A stretch of 64,000 nucleotides of DNA from Pseudovibrio exalbescens DSM 16456. GTDB lineage: Bacteria; Pseudomonadota; Alphaproteobacteria; Rhizobiales; Stappiaceae. This document shows, in pieces, positions 40,290-47,974 of the stretch; the first letter of the stretch is position 1; the number at the start of each line of letters is the position of its first letter. The notes under the pieces were generated by a model that searched no databases, was not told the origin of the DNA, and worked only from the letters and a program-made list of their open reading frames with translations. The stretch is taken from the NCBI RefSeq assembly GCF_000422785.1, contig NZ_AUGS01000001.1, forward strand, positions 124,001-188,000, written 5' to 3'. The translations under genes were made by a program, and so were the position numbers.

Positions 40290-40506
40290 TCGATTGTCCC
40301 TCGGCATTGCCCTCTTTCAATGCCTGCCAGCAAGCCGTGATTTCCGCAACATCCCATCTTCGAAGCCCCCTGACTTTAGACCCGTATGGCATCAGCCCGA
40401 GTTTTATCCAGTTGTCGAATGTTGAAGGGGAAATCTCTAGAAGCAGGGCTGCGCTTTCTCGCGTAACGGCGATACGCGACAGTGATTGGTTTTCAATTCT
40501 ATGCAT
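40252..40506 (-). CDS. Excisionase/AlpA-like helix-turn-helix protein
   Basis: An 84-residue protein with a MerR-like winged helix (VTRESAALLLEISPSTFDNWIKLGLMPYGSKVRGLRRWDVAEITACWQAL) as found in AlpA and excisionases, followed by a charged tail. It lies immediately upstream of the integrase and overlaps it by 38 bases, the normal place for a recombination directionality factor. It would favour excision or control int. No strong ribosome site precedes the ATG. Confidence 0.82.
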   Translation of the reverse strand: MHRIENQSLSRIAVTRESAALLLEISPSTFDNWIKLGLMPYGSKVRGLRRWDVAEITACWQALKEGNAEGQSNEKENPFDKTIG

Positions 40507-40566
40507 TTGTAGACATCTTGTGTGTTTAAATGCTCAGAGCCACACAAGCTCAAGCTAATGGAAGAG

Positions 40567-40743
40567 CTAGTGTTTCGCGGTCGAAGCATTCGAACTGTTC
40601 GCCAGCTCATCCATGCGCTGACGAATGCAGCGGATAACCTCACTATTCAACGACGAGCCGTTTTTGTGAGTTTCCAGTTCCAGAAAGTGTTTTGCGTCGT
40701 CCGGAAGGCGGACCAATAGCTTCGGCCAATTTTGCTTGTTCAA
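40567..40743 (-). CDS. Small Arc-type ribbon-helix-helix DNA-binding protein (TTG start)
   Basis: A 58-residue protein: start NKQNWPKLLVRLPDDAK, then HFLELETHKNGSSLNSEVIRCIRQRMDEL, a clear Arc/MetJ ribbon-helix-helix (strand KLLVRLP, helix A, helix B with SSLNSEVIRCI), and a short polar tail. The start is TTG at 40743 with AGGAG eight bases upstream, a strong site. It should bind DNA as a dimer of dimers. It is divergent from the RHH-HTH fusion at 40857, whose first 45 residues are homologous in pattern, so the two may share or compete for the operators between them. Confidence 0.85.
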   Translation of the reverse strand: MNKQNWPKLLVRLPDDAKHFLELETHKNGSSLNSEVIRCIRQRMDELANSSNASTAKH

Positions 40744-40856
40744 CCCAATAACTCCTAAATTGCGGTGTATAGAATCATAGTGCTATTATGAAGCGATAGC
40801 ATGATCGCATTATGGGATTATTGTCTAGATAGCACTCTACTAGTATCAACAGAAGC
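40744..40856. promoter_or_regulatory. Divergent regulatory region with candidate operators
   Basis: Between the two RHH genes lie GCGATAGCATGATCGC (40793-40808, arms GCGAT/ATCGC), ATAGTGCTAT (40777-40786) and a related ATAGCACT near 40834. Repeated ATAGC/GCTAT half-sites in a 113-base divergent promoter fit binding by ribbon-helix-helix proteins. Confidence 0.55.
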
Positions 40857-41717
40857 ATGATTGGATCGACTAAAGCTAAACAAAAAGAACAGTTTGTAGT
40901 GCGTTTGCCGGATGGCATGCGTGATAAGATCGCTTTGGCTGCAAAAGAAAATAACCGCTCGATGAATGCGGAAATAGTTGCGCGGCTCGAAATGACATTT
41001 GTTGCTCCTACTATTAGTAGGCTGAAATGGCTGTTAGAGACCATGGAGAGAGTGCTCGGTAATAGCAAGTTTTCCTTGTCTCGATTGGCCGAAGCCATTG
41101 GTGAAGAAACACCCTATCGACTAGAGAGAGTTTTTTCGGGAGCAGAAGAGCCCACATTTCGACTTTTGGATTCAATTGCTGAGTACTGCGCAGTCAACTC
41201 AGACTGGCTGAAACACGGTGACAGTGTGCCGTTTAAGGTTTGTGTTGAAGGAACGTATGATGAAGATTTCCTTGAGTTTCTGGTCTCCGATAAACCGAAA
41301 ACAATTCATGTGATTAGGGCTGATTCAGAAAAAGGTGAAGTTTGTGTTGTTAAACAATACGACGACCATGTCTGCACGACCATTCGTACCTATATCCACT
41401 TGAGCGATCATGTTGGAGCCACAGGTCAACGGCACCAAGTAGAACTCGCGAATACCAGTAAAAAACTGTACCGATATAGCGGGATATATAGCCGGGGTTG
41501 CATGATGCCAGATGAACAGTTTAGTAAATTGATAGCGGGCACAATTCACCCACTTCTGGCACTGAATGATGCAAGGTACTCAACTTGGTTTGATGATTGG
41601 TGGGACCCTCAAATGATAGCTAAAGTAACTAGAGAAAATGAGCCATGGAAAGGTTATCGAAAATTGGTCGAACGTGTTTTTGAAGAGTCTAAAGCCGCAG
41701 GACATATCAAAGCATAG
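40857..41717 (+). CDS. Arc-type RHH plus helix-turn-helix regulator with unknown C-terminal domain
   Basis: A 286-residue protein with three parts. Residues 9-48 (KEQFVVRLPDGMRDKIALAAKENNRSMNAEIVARLE) are an Arc-like ribbon-helix-helix. Residues 70-122 (SKFSLSRLAEAIGEETPYRLERVFSGAEEPTFRLLDSIAEYCAVNSDWLKHG) look like a Cro/C1 helix-turn-helix. The C-terminal part (125-286), with YDEDFLEFLVSDKPKTIHVIRADSEKGEVCVVKQY, is not recognised and may bind a ligand or partner. It probably regulates the element. The ATG at 40857 has a weak ribosome site (AGAAG). Confidence 0.8.
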   Translation: MIGSTKAKQKEQFVVRLPDGMRDKIALAAKENNRSMNAEIVARLEMTFVAPTISRLKWLLETMERVLGNSKFSLSRLAEAIGEETPYRLERVFSGAEEPTFRLLDSIAEYCAVNSDWLKHGDSVPFKVCVEGTYDEDFLEFLVSDKPKTIHVIRADSEKGEVCVVKQYDDHVCTTIRTYIHLSDHVGATGQRHQVELANTSKKLYRYSGIYSRGCMMPDEQFSKLIAGTIHPLLALNDARYSTWFDDWWDPQMIAKVTRENEPWKGYRKLVERVFEESKAAGHIKA

Positions 41718-41871
41718 CTTGTGGCCTTATAGTAAGAATAGCGCCACGGGTATCTCTCGAAATCACCCCTATGTTTTCGTGCATTAACATCTGCAAACTT
41801 AGACGGCTGATATCGGTTAAATACATTCACCTTCAAAGCAATTGAAAAAGAAAATAATTTAGGCTCTTAAC

Positions 41872-42738
41872 ATGAATAAGCTAGTTAAAAGAGTGACCGT
41901 GCAGTTCTACTCTATCGATGCCGGTGAAGGTTTCTTGGAGAGGTTCGCCACGGACTACACAACAAATAAGGTGAACTCAAATACTGCTAGAATTCTTACT
42001 TTGCGAGCGAAAAAGCATCTAGTAAAAATCTCAGGTGAAATCGTATTGGGCGGCGTCAAAGCGTACTTTGCAACAGTCGTCAAAGAGAGAAATACCTGGC
42101 AAACAAAAGCCACAAGTGATGGTAAAATATCCGGGATCCAGCTTAACCAAGGAATAATTGGCGACCCATATTACTTTTGTGTGGTGCCGGAGAAGAAGAT
42201 TGTGTTGGGCTTTACATCAGGTCCTAGCGGCAGCTTAAAAACTGTTGCCGCTACAATGCTAGACCAGTTTAACAGCGATCGAGTGAACCGCATTAAACTT
42301 GATCTAATACCTAAGAAGAAAGAATTCTCAGCGTTAAAGGAACTTCCAGATGACAGTATTCTTCACTTTAATATTAAACCATTGTACCTAACCGACATAA
42401 CTGATGATGCCCCTAAAATTTTGAAAGACTTGAGTTCTGCACCTTACATTGAAAATAGTATGCAGCTTTCACTTCAGCTCGAAATAGGCAGTTCGGCAGA
42501 GCAAAACCTTTCTAAGGAAACAGCTCTCGAGATCATAAGCTACTTGTCAGAACATGAAAGCTGCTCTTTGTTGAAGGTCAAGGGAATGGACGATCGAGGC
42601 AATAAAATCAGCCTCGACTTCGGTAGTGCGTTTGTGAACCATAAAACGGATATCTGGACCCGCGACAAGTTCATCAAAGAAGAGCAGGCTTGGGAAGTGC
42701 TGTCAGAAGCGCTAGGTAGCTACCTTGAGCATCATTAG
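41872..42738 (+). CDS. Unrecognised 288-residue protein beside the Hachiman genes
   Basis: A soluble protein without signal or membrane segments. It starts MNKLVKRVTVQFYSID, has an early KAYFATVVKERNTW region, PYYFCVVPEKKIVLGFTSGPSGSLKTVAATML in the middle and a final half with helical and beta segments (HFNIKPLYLTDITDDAPKILKDLSSAPYIENSMQLSLQLEI). I do not recognise a family. The layout (a short beta start, then a segment about its own expression or sensing, then mixed fold) recalls accessory proteins found in defence islands, which is inference only. The gene is AT-rich, and its end overlaps the end of hamB by 4 bases. Confidence 0.75.
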   Translation: MNKLVKRVTVQFYSIDAGEGFLERFATDYTTNKVNSNTARILTLRAKKHLVKISGEIVLGGVKAYFATVVKERNTWQTKATSDGKISGIQLNQGIIGDPYYFCVVPEKKIVLGFTSGPSGSLKTVAATMLDQFNSDRVNRIKLDLIPKKKEFSALKELPDDSILHFNIKPLYLTDITDDAPKILKDLSSAPYIENSMQLSLQLEIGSSAEQNLSKETALEIISYLSEHESCSLLKVKGMDDRGNKISLDFGSAFVNHKTDIWTRDKFIKEEQAWEVLSEALGSYLEHH

Positions 42739-45248
42739 AAATCTTCATTCAGTAAGCGGCGCACTTCTTTTTCAGTTATTGGATGAAGATCCTCCAATGC
42801 CCCGTCCTTTAGGAACCTCGCCAAGTCCGAGGAGCTAACTAGTTCCCAGGTGCTTGGTAGCAGGACGTCGATTTCTTTGGCAGCGTCCCTAGACAAGCCC
42901 AAGTTTATCAGATTAATCATTCGCTCATCGCAAGCACCAATCTCAATTAATGTGTGGAGGCGGAAATTCAGTTCATCTATGCCTCTTGCCGCCAATACGT
43001 TATCTGACAAAATCTGATAACACTTGAGTGCATTCGCTAGGCGGAATGTTATGTCGTTATTGATCGTTTTTATTACGTTCCTTACGCATCCGTTGACTAC
43101 ATCCTCTGCTTTTTTGTTTTTGTCCTCAATTTCCCATTCAATCCTTTTAGCAATTATCTCTTTAAGGCTGTTTCCTTGAAGCCATTTTTGCGCAAGCCAG
43201 CATATACGTTCCAACGAGCGCCCATCGGTTGGTACATAAACACCGCATTCCCGCAGCTTCTCAGATATTCTCAATAGGGTGCGGTATAGATCCGCAGATT
43301 TTGGATGTGGTAGCTTCCATTCCTCCGGGGCTTCTAAGTTTTCAAGGAAGCTGAAAAGTCTATTTTGCTGGATGTATCCAATTGTTGGATTGGCTTCTAG
43401 AGTGAAGCTAGTAACCTTAAGGGCTTTGAATGCCGCCTTAGCACTTTTTGAGAGATTGCGCTTTTCAGTATCACTTAAGTTTAGCTCCTTAGCGCTGAGG
43501 GTTGTGCTCAAACCGTCGCGCTCGTATTCCTTTATCAGCTTGTTAGCTATCGTATATATTCTGTATTGATCATTCTCATCGCTAGGTCGGCGACCGTTTA
43601 ACGCTTCTAAAACTAGCTCAAGTTCTTCATTAAGGGTCTTGAAATAGGTTGGTATCTGTTGCTTTTCTTCTTCATTTTTATCGAAGTAATCAGTAAAATT
43701 CCATTCATCTGGCTTGACAAGGAATATGTTTCCGGAAAAGTGCCGCATCATTCTTCCTGCGCGACCTGTAATGTTTCTAACTTTTACATCCTCGATACGC
43801 TCGGGTGGGGCGTACTGTACTAGTTGTGCAGGATTGTTAAGAAAAAGGTTTTTTGCCGGTAAGTTTACGCCCTCTGCAAGCGTGCCAGTACAAACTATAA
43901 AGTCGATCTTCCCTTCCTTAGCAAAACCCTCAATCATGGTGCGAAGATTGGGAGGCAGCGGTCCATAGTGAAATGCGACCCCATGCCTTAGGTTTTCTGC
44001 CAATGAGAACTTATCATGAACAAAGTGTTCGATATATCCTGCGGCTTCCTCAAGTTCATCAGATGTTGCGAAATCTGCGCCTTTCGCTGTCTTTACTAAC
44101 TCTGCGATTTCATTTGCCATCTTCTCGCAGTCTGATGTCCGATTTCGATACACAATGTTGCTATCACCTTGTCCTAATCTGAAAACAATGTCTGCAAATC
44201 TGGTCCCGGAGAAGCCTTTAGGAATCCTTTTTGCGGATCGTCTATATTGGCGAGAAATCAGCAAATCCCGCCCTTTCGGGACGACGTTCATCAAGATTTT
44301 TGCAACTGGCGAGTGAGTGGTTATCTTCTGTTTAAATTCAGTCTCGGAGAATATGGAGGAAAAGGAAGTGAGATAGGCCTGCGACGGCATGCTTATTATT
44401 ATTTGAGGGAAACTGTCCTCCAGAAGCCTTTGAATTGTAAGGTGAAGAAGGACACCTCTGCTCTTGTCGGAAATGTTATGCGCTTCATCAATGAATAGAT
44501 AATTGAAAGTTATGTCACCCTGTAGAAGCAACTCATGTAATCGCTCCTGAGTCATCACGAAAAAGGTTTTGTCCGAAAACTCCACTCCTCTTGGGACAGT
44601 GCAGACTTCTATTGTATCGGTTCCTACTAACTCGTAGATTTGCGCAGCAACTTCAGAAATCAAGGCGCGTGTTGGAACAATGATCGCGACAAAAGCTCCT
44701 TCGCTTTTCTTAACTTCCTCAACTAGATAGTTCAGAATAATAAAGGTCTTACCTGCAGAGGTCGGGGCAGATGTGATTAAATCGCAACCGGATGATAGAT
44801 CTGTCCATAATGAACGCTGATAGTCCGTTAGCGGAAATGAAAGTTGCTCTACTGTGTTTAATTTTTGCCGAAACTCCATTTGCGCTTCTGTATAAAAGCT
44901 CAATCTAAATTGGAGGTCCGGATATCGTTGCCTGATAAGGTCGATATTCGGGAAGTCACCAGAGTTTACAAAAATGTTATTGGCAATCAAAGCGGTTTGA
45001 GGAAATTTTTGCCCGAACAAATCTAGTAGCATCGATAGTAGGATCGCGCCTTCTTCGACATGAGAGGGCAGTTCGGATTTGTAAAAAACTTGAATGGCGC
45101 TCAGTAGCTGCTTTAGTTCTCGTTGGCTTACCTCGCACTCTTGTCCTGAGAGGTTATCGACATAGGCATCAAACAGCTTCTGGCTTGCTTGCTCGTAGCC
45201 TTCACTAATTTCAATTTGGTGGGCCAGTCGCTGGTAGAAATCACTCAT
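42735..45248 (-). CDS. hamB: Hachiman helicase HamB (SF2, Ski2-like)
   Basis: An 837-residue superfamily 2 DNA helicase. Motif I is TSAPTSAGKT (159-168), motif Ia VPTRAL, motif II DEAH (254-257), motif III SMPS, motif V TGTLAEGVNLPAK (454-466) and motif VI ITGRAGRM (493-500), followed by a long helical C-terminal region typical of Ski2-like helicases. In Hachiman, HamB forms a complex with the nuclease HamA, moves on DNA and releases the nuclease when phage infection is sensed. Its start overlaps the hamA stop by four bases (ATGA), so the two are translationally coupled. Confidence 0.88.
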   Translation of the reverse strand: MSDFYQRLAHQIEISEGYEQASQKLFDAYVDNLSGQECEVSQRELKQLLSAIQVFYKSELPSHVEEGAILLSMLLDLFGQKFPQTALIANNIFVNSGDFPNIDLIRQRYPDLQFRLSFYTEAQMEFRQKLNTVEQLSFPLTDYQRSLWTDLSSGCDLITSAPTSAGKTFIILNYLVEEVKKSEGAFVAIIVPTRALISEVAAQIYELVGTDTIEVCTVPRGVEFSDKTFFVMTQERLHELLLQGDITFNYLFIDEAHNISDKSRGVLLHLTIQRLLEDSFPQIIISMPSQAYLTSFSSIFSETEFKQKITTHSPVAKILMNVVPKGRDLLISRQYRRSAKRIPKGFSGTRFADIVFRLGQGDSNIVYRNRTSDCEKMANEIAELVKTAKGADFATSDELEEAAGYIEHFVHDKFSLAENLRHGVAFHYGPLPPNLRTMIEGFAKEGKIDFIVCTGTLAEGVNLPAKNLFLNNPAQLVQYAPPERIEDVKVRNITGRAGRMMRHFSGNIFLVKPDEWNFTDYFDKNEEEKQQIPTYFKTLNEELELVLEALNGRRPSDENDQYRIYTIANKLIKEYERDGLSTTLSAKELNLSDTEKRNLSKSAKAAFKALKVTSFTLEANPTIGYIQQNRLFSFLENLEAPEEWKLPHPKSADLYRTLLRISEKLRECGVYVPTDGRSLERICWLAQKWLQGNSLKEIIAKRIEWEIEDKNKKAEDVVNGCVRNVIKTINNDITFRLANALKCYQILSDNVLAARGIDELNFRLHTLIEIGACDERMINLINLGLSRDAAKEIDVLLPSTWELVSSSDLARFLKDGALEDLHPITEKEVRRLLNEDF

Positions 45249-46144
45249 CCTTCAATTCCCATATAACCAATAAACTCATTCGTAAGCTCTTTAACGCAGG
45301 TAAACGGAAGCATTATTAGGGTTGTATTGGTTATGCTTATGTTATTACTTTCGATCTGTTTGAAGTAATGATTTATATAAGTTTTTGAGATCCTAATGTA
45401 CTCTCTAATGAATTCTTTTTTGGAATATTTTGAAGAAAATAAATTGCTCTCTGTAAAGCCAATAAAGCAAGGTGAGTGTATAAGTTCTTGCACATTATTG
45501 TCTAGGAATGGGTTTAGTATTCGCAAAATATCATCTTTCGATGCATCATCTATATTTTCAAAATCGATATGGCTATCTAGCAAGTCAAACTCTTCTTCGT
45601 AGGCTGATTGAGCCGTGCCTATAGAGGTTGCAGCCTTTGTAGCCGCTGTTTTGAAACTCTTGTGTAGCTTGGATTCTCCCAAATACAGACGCAATTTTCC
45701 GTCGAGAAACTGACCATGCACTGCGTCAGCTCCAAAAACTGGCATTCTGCGGTCCATTTTCATTGAGACTTTGCTTAGCAATTTGGGTGCTTTAAGGTAT
45801 ACATCTAAGATCGTAAAGAGGATAAGCTCTCCCAATTCTCCCTGAGCGGTATGCTTGCTCAGCTTTCGAACAGCTTTGTTGAAGAGCGCCTTCGCAGCTC
45901 CAGGTCTATCCACGCCCAACTTTCTTTCAATTTCTGAGCACGAAAAGACGAAATTCGATAGTAACCCGTTCTTGACCGCCTCAAAAAAGGCAAGACGGTT
46001 TTGTGTTCCGCTCTCGAATGGCAAATAGATCAGGAGCGTGCTGACTTCACGGCCATCGGCCAAATTTAATTTTACATCAACTTGTTTCAGTACGTTTTTG
46101 ATATCTTCCGCATTCTTAAGTTGCGGATGAAGCTGGTGATTCAT
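45245..46144 (-). CDS. hamA: Hachiman nuclease HamA (DUF1837)
   Basis: A 299-residue protein of the DUF1837/HamA family. The core is AQGELGELILFTILDVYLKAPKL (Glu103, Glu106), then VFGADAVHG (Asp140, His143) and LRLYLGESKLHKS (Glu157, Lys159). This is a PD-(D/E)xK-like nuclease arrangement: acidic residue, acidic residue and lysine. HamA is the DNA-cleaving effector of Hachiman. It lies directly upstream of hamB. Codon use is AT-rich, as in hamB, which indicates the pair was acquired together. The ATG at 46144 lacks a strong ribosome site. Confidence 0.88.
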   Translation of the reverse strand: MNHQLHPQLKNAEDIKNVLKQVDVKLNLADGREVSTLLIYLPFESGTQNRLAFFEAVKNGLLSNFVFSCSEIERKLGVDRPGAAKALFNKAVRKLSKHTAQGELGELILFTILDVYLKAPKLLSKVSMKMDRRMPVFGADAVHGQFLDGKLRLYLGESKLHKSFKTAATKAATSIGTAQSAYEEEFDLLDSHIDFENIDDASKDDILRILNPFLDNNVQELIHSPCFIGFTESNLFSSKYSKKEFIREYIRISKTYINHYFKQIESNNISITNTTLIMLPFTCVKELTNEFIGYMGIEG

Positions 46145-46445
46145 CTTCTAATTATTTCCGAACCGTTGGCTTATTCTCAATTCGCTACAAACTAATAACG
46201 CGAATTTTAGAATGCAATATCAATTTAAGCGTGTTTTTTGGGAGTAGTTGGGTAATATGGGAGATTGGTAACGTAGAGTGAACTTCAGCAAATTTAATTT
46301 CAAGCGCTATGCGGGTGCAAGAGCTATGCTTCTCTAGAGGAGTATACTCCTCTGCCATTTCCAGTCCCGTGGGTATAGCTCTAAAATATTGAACTAATGG
46401 GCTTCAATAGCACGACAACTAGGACAGTTTTGATTTATAAATAGT
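46145..46445. other. AT-rich non-coding region upstream of hamA
   Basis: No gene is seen. It contains the nested palindromes at 46320-46382 and is the only place for a hamA promoter, since the gene upstream is broken by an insertion sequence. Confidence 0.5.
46320..46382. promoter_or_regulatory. Nested palindrome upstream of hamA
   Basis: AGAGGAGTATACTCCTCT at 46336-46353 is a perfect 18-bp palindrome. Outside it AGAGCTAT (46320-46327) and ATAGCTCT (46375-46382) form a second pair. It lies about 180-240 bases upstream of hamA. Either an operator or a structured RNA; the large symmetric block is unlikely to be chance. Confidence 0.5.
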
Positions 46446-46722
46446 TTATTGTGGGGAGTAGTCTGGGGGTAATGTCGCGAGCTTTGATGATTTCTTTAGG
46501 AAGGGTAACTTTTCATCTACTACTATGTTGAAACGTGTTTTGGCATGATCGTCTAATGCACTGCCTCCGCTTAGCCGATCGATCCTTTCGAACAAGGCCA
46601 TTAGCCCACTAGCAGTTGTGGTGGGTACAACATGATATGCTCCTACACAATCACCTCTTCTAATCGCGGTTAAGTGGCCTGCCAGGATCGTCTGACAGCG
46701 TTGCGCTGATTTGAATGTGAGT
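46446..46722 (-). pseudogene. 3' remnant of an interrupted gene
   Basis: On the minus strand an open frame without a start runs from the insertion-sequence end to a TAA at 46446-46448. The encoded C-terminus includes AGHLTAIRRGDCVGAYHVV and ends LATLPPDYSPQ. It looks like the tail of a real protein cut off by the insertion sequence. I do not recognise the family. Its 5' part is missing from this window, unless the small gene at 47497-47670 is its former neighbour. Confidence 0.6.
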
Positions 46723-47507
46723 GACCTTGCCCTAAGGTTTTATCCCGTTTTGGGTTCGCTCCAGCGGTCTTGGATTGCGGTATTTGGTGCGGTAGGGGTG
46801 GGGTGCGGTGCGGAGCCATTCCGGCTGCGTGGTACCGCAACACGTCGCGTGTTGATAGTCTGAGCGAACTCGGCGGGTGTCAGCCAGCCGAGGCCGGAAT
46901 GTGGTCGATGATCGTTGTAGGCACTGCGCCAGTTTGAAAGCGCTGATCGGGCATGTGGCAGCGACACGAAGAGCGTTTCATTCAGAAACTCGTCTCGCAG
47001 CCGCCCATTGAAGTTTTCGATGAAGGCGCTCTGGATCGGTTTACCTGGCGCGATGTAGTGACACTCGATTTTAACCCGGTCCGTCCATTGCAAGATCGCG
47101 TTGCTGGTGAATTCGCTCCCGTTTTCACTGACGATCATCTTAGGCTTGCCACGCTTCTCGATGATCCGATCCAGCTCACGAGCAACCCGAAGGCCCGAGA
47201 GCGATGTATCGGCGACAAGGCCCAAGCATTCCCTGGTGCAATCATCGACGATCGTTAGCACCCGGAACCTACGGCCATCGGTTAGTTGAACCGACACGAA
47301 GTCCAGCGACCAGCGATCATTGGCCGTCATCGGGACCCGCATTGGCGCACATGTGCCGATCGCTCGTTTCCGACTGCCGTGCCTACGTGACGTCAGCGTC
47401 TCCTCCCGATACAGCCGAAAGAGCTTCTTGTGGTTCACACGGTGCCCTTCGCGTTTGAGCAGCACGTGGAGGCGTCGATAACAAAAGCGACGGCGCTCAT
47501 GCGCCAC
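46723..47507 (-). mobile_element. Truncated IS3-family element (orfB remnant)
   Basis: The frame 46740-47507 encodes an IS3-family transposase B part: [47 protein letters not shown], and the DDE region [15 protein letters not shown]...[16 protein letters not shown]. In IS3 transposases the first DDE residue is the Asp of WSLDF, the second the Asp usually in SDNG; here it is SENG, Glu for Asp. orfA and the start of orfB are missing. The right-hand (3') end near 46723 has TGACCTTGCCCTAAGG, probably one terminal repeat. The element is therefore inactive. Confidence 0.85.
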
Positions 47508-47670
47508 CGCCTTTACTTTCCGGGGGCTCGGCCTGCGGTTTCTGATCTTGTACTTCCTGTAGGGCGATGATTGTTTTTCCAGAATACTGAGCCACTGAAA
47601 GAAACTGGGTCGATACAGAAGGCTCTAAAATGAATTGAGACGCATTCTGGTTCAGATGCGTCTCCGACAT
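47497..47670 (-). CDS. Small protein at the IS junction, unrecognised
   Basis: A 57-residue frame ([19 protein letters not shown]... ending ESKGGGA) that starts 6 bases after the 95-residue gene and ends where the IS3 remnant begins, so its C-terminus may be altered by the insertion. No family is recognised; the polar Gln/Ser-rich sequence is soluble. The ribosome site is weak. It is the last gene of the mob operon. Confidence 0.45.
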   Translation of the reverse strand: MSETHLNQNASQFILEPSVSTQFLSVAQYSGKTIIALQEVQDQKPQAEPPESKGGGA

Positions 47671-47675
47671 AGAAC

Positions 47676-47963
47676 TCAGAGTTCTAGGACGAGTTTGTTG
47701 CCCGTCGCTTGGTTCCTCATCGGTACCTCTATCCCATCCAGCTTGTACTCTCGCCGTTGGTATGTGTTCACCGAGAATCTTACGCCATCCGATGTCTCGA
47801 AAAGACAACGCAGGGCTGTGTTCCTGCCCCAGACGGCGGCAATGAAGGTGGCCTCAACGGCTCCTTTTGGAGCGTTGTCATAAGGGTAGTCGGTGACCTT
47901 GATGCCTGCTTCTCGGGCTTGAGCCGGGCTATAGCTGGTTTTAGGTAGTGTTGTAGTGGTCAT
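47676..47963 (-). CDS. Small hypothetical protein of the mobilisation operon
   Basis: A 95-residue soluble protein (MTTTTLPKTSYSPAQAREAGIKVTDYPYDNAP..., with GAVEATFIAAVWGRNTALRCLFETSDGVRFSVNTYQR). AAGGA lies eight bases before the ATG. It follows the relaxase stop by 12 bases in the same direction, so it belongs to the mob operon. No family was recognised; its compact beta-rich look could suit an accessory or regulatory protein. Confidence 0.65.
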   Translation of the reverse strand: MTTTTLPKTSYSPAQAREAGIKVTDYPYDNAPKGAVEATFIAAVWGRNTALRCLFETSDGVRFSVNTYQRREYKLDGIEVPMRNQATGNKLVLEL

Positions 47964-47974
47964 CTGTGGGTTCC

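Noticed and set aside
42735-46144. Restriction-modification or BREX/DISARM reading of the helicase-nuclease pair
   Set aside because: No methyltransferase or other core gene is present, and the DUF1837 motif plus Ski2-like helicase fits Hachiman better.
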